Shown here: in pieces, positions 60,933 through 64,000 of the stretch
How the letters are laid out: the number at the start of each line of letters is the position of its first letter
Numbering within the stretch: position 1 is the first letter of the stretch
Origin: Antarctobacter heliothermus
GTDB lineage: Bacteria > Pseudomonadota > Alphaproteobacteria > Rhodobacterales > Rhodobacteraceae
Length of the DNA stretch: 64,000 nucleotides
Direction: 5' to 3'
Assembly (NCBI RefSeq): GCF_900188425.1
Contig: NZ_FZON01000014.1
Span: forward strand, 34,260 to 98,259
Position numbers and translations under genes: made by a program
The notes under the pieces: generated by a model
What the model saw: only the letters and a program-made list of their open reading frames with translations
Told to the model about the DNA's origin: nothing
Database searches by the model: none

Positions 60933-61601
60933 ATGACCAGGCCCGCTTTGCTGTTCGACCTGGACGGCACCATGTTGATGACCGATGACCTTCACCGTGA
61001 GGTCTACGTCGATCTCATGGCGCCTTACGGCATCGAGATCACTGAAGAGTTCTACATGCAGCATGTCCACGGAAGGCTGAACGTGGACTTCTTTGCAGAG
61101 TTCCTGCCCGACCTGGAGGATCCACAAGGGCTGTCCGATCACAAAGAGGCGCTGTTTCGGGAACGACTGCCAACCCCCTACCCCGCCATGCCGGGTGTCG
61201 AACAGCTGGTGGCGCGCGCGAAGGACGCCGGTTGGGCGGTGGCCATTGTCACCAACGCAAACCGCAACAATGCCGAGGCCATGTTGCGGGCCATCGGGAT
61301 GCGCGACGCGTTCGACACCATGATAATCGGTGAGGAATGCGTGCGTGGCAAACCGGACCCGGAACCCTATCTGGCCGCGTTGCGCACCTTGAACGTACCG
61401 GCGCATCGGGCCATCGCGTTTGAAGACAGCCCCTCGGGGATGCGGGCCGCCGCAGCTTCGGGGGCGTATGCCGTTGGTTTGCGGTCGGGCCTTTCGGACG
61501 CAGATTTGCGCCAGCATGGCGCGCAGTTGACGCTAGCAGATTTCAACGACCCCGCGCTTGAGCACGCGCTTGACCGCCTGACAGGAGAAGACGTGACATG
61601 A
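60933..61601 (+). CDS. HAD family phosphatase
   Basis: 222 residues. Motif I LLFDLDGTMLMTDDLH (nucleophile Asp), motif II IVTNAN, and motifs III/IV in GKPDPEPYLAAL and AFEDSPSGMRAA place it in the beta-phosphoglucomutase-like HAD group. The substrate is unknown; in this cluster it may clear a damaged or side-product phosphate. It starts 3 bases after the MTHFR-like gene and overlaps the next gene by ATGA. Confidence 0.92.
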   Translation: MTRPALLFDLDGTMLMTDDLHREVYVDLMAPYGIEITEEFYMQHVHGRLNVDFFAEFLPDLEDPQGLSDHKEALFRERLPTPYPAMPGVEQLVARAKDAGWAVAIVTNANRNNAEAMLRAIGMRDAFDTMIIGEECVRGKPDPEPYLAALRTLNVPAHRAIAFEDSPSGMRAAAASGAYAVGLRSGLSDADLRQHGAQLTLADFNDPALEHALDRLTGEDVT

Positions 61602-62680
61602 CCCGCACCATCGTCGAATCGAAAACCAAAACCGCCGTGATCGGCTTTGACGAACCGTTCTGCGTGATCGGTGAGCGGATCAACCCCACCGGCCGCAAGA
61701 TCCTGAACGTCGAGCTGGAAGCAGGCGATTTCAGCCGCGTCGAGGCGGACGCCATCGCACAGGCCGCCGCCGGCGCCAGCATTCTGGACATCAACTCGGG
61801 TGCCGTGTTCTCGAACAAGATGGCCGAAGATCCGCGCTACGCCGACAACAACTTTGTCGAGCCGACGCTGATGAAACAGCTGATCGAAGTGGTGCAAAGG
61901 GTCGTGGACACGCCGCTGTGCATCGACAGTTCGGTGCCTGGTGCGCTGGAAAACGGTCTGGCCGCCGCCGAGGGCCGCCCGCTGTTGAACTCTGTCACCG
62001 GCGAAGAAGAACGTCTTGAACTGGTGCTGCCGCTGGTCAAAAAGTACAATGTTCCGGTTGTGGCCATCTCGAACGATGACACCGGCATTTCTGAAGATCC
62101 CGATGTCCGCTTTGCCGTGGCGAAAAAGATCGTCGAGCGGGCGGCCGATTTCGGCATTCCCGCCCATGACATCGTGGTTGATCCGCTGGTCATGCCCATC
62201 GGGGCCATGGCAACAGCCGGTCATCAGGTGTTTACCCTTGTACGCCGGCTGCGGGATGAGCTGGGTGTAAACACCACTTGCGGCGCGTCGAACATCAGCT
62301 TTGGCCTGCCCAACCGGCACGGCATCAACAACGCCTTTTTGCCGATGGCGATGGGCGCAGGCATGACATCGGCCATCATGAATCCGGTCGCCCTGCCGAT
62401 CAACGCCGCCAAGATTGCCGAGAAAAAGGCCGAAATCGCCGCCGCAGGGATTATCCTTCCCGACGATCTCGACGATGAGACCTTTGTGACGCTCTTCGGG
62501 TTGGGCAGCACCAACGCCCGTCCGGGCAAGGAAATGGAGGCGATCCGCGCCGCCAACTTTCTGATGAACCAGGACGACGGCGGTGCCGCCTGGATCGAGT
62601 TCAACCGCCAGCCGCCCAAGGCCGGGCATGAGGGCCGCGGCCGCGCGGGCCGTACCGGCGGACGACGTCGGCGGGCCTAA
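61598..62680 (+). CDS. methyltetrahydrofolate:corrinoid methyltransferase
   Basis: 360 residues. A dihydropteroate-synthase-like TIM barrel with VIGERINPTGRKILN, GASILDINSGAVFSNK, PLCIDSSVPGALENGLAAAE, PLLNSVTGEEERLE, VVAISNDDTGISEDP and TTCGASNISFGLPNRHGIN, the family pattern of AcsE/MtgA/MetH-type methyltransferases. It transfers a methyl group between a corrinoid protein and tetrahydrofolate. The ~25-residue C-terminus is Arg/Gly-rich (GRGRAGRTGGRRRR), unlike core family members. No corrinoid protein or substrate-specific methyltransferase is present in the window. Confidence 0.92.
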   Translation: MTRTIVESKTKTAVIGFDEPFCVIGERINPTGRKILNVELEAGDFSRVEADAIAQAAAGASILDINSGAVFSNKMAEDPRYADNNFVEPTLMKQLIEVVQRVVDTPLCIDSSVPGALENGLAAAEGRPLLNSVTGEEERLELVLPLVKKYNVPVVAISNDDTGISEDPDVRFAVAKKIVERAADFGIPAHDIVVDPLVMPIGAMATAGHQVFTLVRRLRDELGVNTTCGASNISFGLPNRHGINNAFLPMAMGAGMTSAIMNPVALPINAAKIAEKKAEIAAAGIILPDDLDDETFVTLFGLGSTNARPGKEMEAIRAANFLMNQDDGGAAWIEFNRQPPKAGHEGRGRAGRTGGRRRRA

Positions 62681-62693
62681 GCCCCCATGACAA

Positions 62694-62717
62694 AGGCCCG
62701 GCCAGACGGTCGGGCCT
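62694..62717. terminator. hairpin between C1 cluster and Excalibur gene
   Basis: AGGCCCG and CGGGCCT form a 7-bp stem, extended by GCC/GGT within the loop. It lies between two converging genes, 13 bases after the methyltransferase stop and 5 bases from the end of the Excalibur gene. No long T run follows on either strand. Confidence 0.55.
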
Positions 62718-62722
62718 ATTGC

Positions 62723-62986
62723 TTAGCAGCGACGCGAACAGAGGTTTTCGCAAGGAATCCCGTCGTTGTCGCGATCCCTTACCCGTTGGCCGCACTGAAC
62801 CAGCTTGAAGCAGGCCTCTTCGCAGGATCTCAGACGTTTGCAGCTGACATTCCGGCAATCGAATGCTTGCGCCATACGGAAGTGTTCTAACCTCTCCGTC
62901 GACGTTTTAGGGATCTCTAGGGTCGCTGTGTCTGCCAACCCACTTCCCGTCAACAACAAAACAAACAAAAGAATGAAACGTCGCAT
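62723..62986 (-). CDS. exported Excalibur-type calcium-binding small protein
   Basis: 87 residues from ATG 62986 (site GGGGGG five bases before); the frame also starts with TTG at 62998. A signal peptide (FILLFVLLLTGSGLADT) leads to a cysteine-rich mature part ending VRDRDNDGIPCENLCSRRC. The DRDNDGIPCE loop is the Excalibur motif, a DxDxDG calcium site with a conserved Cys. Usual Excalibur domains are ~35 residues, often attached to nucleases or wall enzymes; here the domain stands alone. It is probably periplasmic. Confidence 0.85.
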   Translation of the reverse strand: MRRFILLFVLLLTGSGLADTATLEIPKTSTERLEHFRMAQAFDCRNVSCKRLRSCEEACFKLVQCGQRVRDRDNDGIPCENLCSRRC

Positions 62987-63211
62987 AGCACCCCCCAAAC
63001 AATCGACAAATTTAACGTTTTGTTAACTCATGCCTATTTTTCAGGCAGCACGCAACAGGAACTCTGTTGACGGCTCAACTCACGACACTGAAAACAAAAA
63101 AGAAAAAACGCCTCCGCCCACCTAAAAAACCAGGCCGGAATCTTACGAAATTCAACGACGCCGCACCAATCTGGGTCTCTGCGGAACGCAAATCAACGCC
63201 GCTATCAGGCT

Positions 63212-63730
63212 TCACTCCGATGCGCTACGGCGCCTTTGTTTGGCATTTTCGGTCGCGGCTGCCAAACCTCGTTCTAGTCTTTCCCGGTTGCATGGCAGTC
63301 GAATAGATGCGTCGGCGATCGCCGCCCGCTCAATTGAGGCTTCGTCCCTCTTGAAGTCGGCGGAGAGGATAACAACTGTCAGACCCGAATTTGTCTGCCG
63401 CAGGGCCAACAGCTCTTCAACGGCGTTCTCCAGCGGACCGAAAACATCGATGTTAACGATAAATGCGGAATTCTCGACATCTGCGCGCGCAGCAATTCTA
63501 AAGGCATCCTGCATCCGTCCAAAAACCGTCACTGACGATGTCCAGTCCCCCAGACTGTTGAACTGATCCGAGATTCCGTCTTTTGGGGCATGCAGTATGA
63601 AAAGGTCGAGACCCCAGATGTCCTGTACGGCGGGTTCTTCGCTTCTGCGGTACAGGTCATCGGTGTCGTCAAAGTTAGTATCCTCGCTTCCAGGAGGCTT
63701 TGTTGCGCAAAGGCTGGTTGAGGGATTCAT
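63212..63730 (-). CDS. receiver-like protein, 5' end probably removed by IS insertion
   Basis: The open frame encodes 172 residues. The last ~120 resemble a response-regulator receiver fold: FIVNIDVFGPLENAVEELLALR (Asp at the phosphorylation position), TVVILSADF (Ser at the switch) and a terminal DASIRLPC where Lys is usual. The first ~12 residues (MNPSTSLCATKP) are encoded by the end of the adjacent IS element, so the native start is lost or replaced and the gene is probably a 5'-truncated remnant. Surrounding DNA is AT-richer than the window average, suggesting acquired DNA. Confidence 0.55.
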   Translation of the reverse strand: MNPSTSLCATKPPGSEDTNFDDTDDLYRRSEEPAVQDIWGLDLFILHAPKDGISDQFNSLGDWTSSVTVFGRMQDAFRIAARADVENSAFIVNIDVFGPLENAVEELLALRQTNSGLTVVILSADFKRDEASIERAAIADASIRLPCNRERLERGLAAATENAKQRRRSASE

Positions 63731-64000
63731 CTCGTGAATCCAGCGTGGTAGCTGTCCTGCATGAGCAGACCGATCCCGCCGAGCTACAAGACCAAGAACT
63801 GGCCGGCCTACAACGAAGCGCTGAAGCAGCGCGGCTCCCTGACGATCTGGTTCGACCCGGACATGGTCTGGGTGCCACCGCCGACCGGCAAGCGAGGCCG
63901 GCAGCCGCTCTATAGCGACGCCGCGATCCAGGCATGCCTGACGATGAAAGTCCTTTTCGGCATGGCGCTCCGGCAGACGACCGGGTTCGTTGAAAGCCTA
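63694..64000 (+). mobile_element. IS5-family insertion sequence, left part
   Basis: The element seems to begin near 63694 with GAGGCTTTGTTGCGCAAAGG, a terminus of the kind seen in IS5-type elements, followed by a short inverted repeat (GGATTCA/TGAATCC, 63723-63741) and the transposase gene. The right end, the matching terminal repeat and the target duplication are outside the window, so the exact left boundary is an estimate. Confidence 0.75.
63761..64000 (+). CDS. IS5 family transposase, N-terminal part (runs off window)
   Basis: From ATG 63761 the frame is open to the window end (80 codons): it starts MSRPIPPSYKTKNWPAYNEA and continues with SLTIWFDPDMVWVPPPTGKR, GRQPLYSDAAIQACLTMKV and GMALRQTTGFVESL. 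This is the typical N-terminus of IS5-family DDE transposases, with SDAAIQACLTMK and LRQTTGFVESL well conserved. The DDE catalytic residues lie beyond the window. Confidence 0.9.
   Translation, partial: MSRPIPPSYKTKNWPAYNEALKQRGSLTIWFDPDMVWVPPPTGKRGRQPLYSDAAIQACLTMKVLFGMALRQTTGFVESL

Noticed and set aside
59820..61517. 565-codon - strand frame across the C1 genes
   Set aside because: It is antisense to clear MTHFR-like and HAD genes and has no motif.
63067..63306. 79-codon + strand frame beside the receiver-like gene
   Set aside because: No ribosome-binding site or recognisable domain; lysine-rich start from AT-rich intergenic DNA and overlap with the opposing frame.

Overview
The window is high-GC DNA with densely packed, Sec-exporting, alphaproteobacterial-type genes and most resembles a marine Rhodobacterales (Roseobacter-group) chromosome. 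Pointers are a C4-pathway 5-aminolevulinate synthase (hemA) with a perfect FNR-type box upstream, the Rhodobacterales-style amidase/PBP1A/prfB and ispG/RodZ neighbourhoods, a CFAAGTLI-type Hint protein, and carnitine and methyl-folate C1 genes. No rRNA, tRNA or CRISPR array was seen.

Layout. 0-5 kb: the tail of a conserved hypothetical, a coupled pair of exported proteins (a SUMF1-like protein and a possible phosphodiester-glycosidase-like protein), and a Hint-domain protein. 5-18 kb: a GMC oxidoreductase with a divergent LysR regulator, a large exported P460/hexaheme cytochrome, an RpiR regulator divergent from a dimethylglycine-dehydrogenase-like flavoprotein, a Cys/Met-type PLP enzyme, and a DEAD-box RNA helicase with a hexapeptide-repeat tail. 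33-50 kb: mostly housekeeping genes (prfB, PBP1A, N-acetylmuramoyl-alanine amidase, aminotransferase, M48 protease, two thioredoxin-fold exported proteins, ispG, a RodZ-like protein, hemA, an ECF sigma/anti-sigma pair, an M20 peptidase). 50-63 kb: a glycosyltransferase and a sulfotransferase-like gene, a carnitine-type catabolic operon, rlmE and ppx with a DUF1428 gene between them, and a C1 cluster (MTHFR-like, HAD, methyltetrahydrofolate:corrinoid methyltransferase). The right edge is AT-richer and is entered by an IS5-family element that appears to have cut a receiver-like gene.

The most notable region is 18.1-33.2 kb. Thirteen genes lie there in three tightly packed units (four on +, three on -, six on +), with many ATGA stop/start overlaps. 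They encode a MacB/FtsX-like ABC ATPase-permease fusion, an exported von Willebrand A protein, several exported cysteine-rich or coiled-coil proteins with AxA-type signal peptides, two accessory membrane proteins, and an ExbB/TolQ/MotA-like proton channel followed by two different small proteins that each have an ExbD/TolR/MotB-like membrane helix with an aspartate near its start. I read this as a candidate undescribed cell-envelope machine powered both by ATP and by the proton gradient. Only the ABC, vWA and proton-channel parts are recognisable; the function is unknown.

Start codons were chosen by ribosome-binding sites, signal peptides and overlaps with neighbours; where the choice is doubtful the entry says so.
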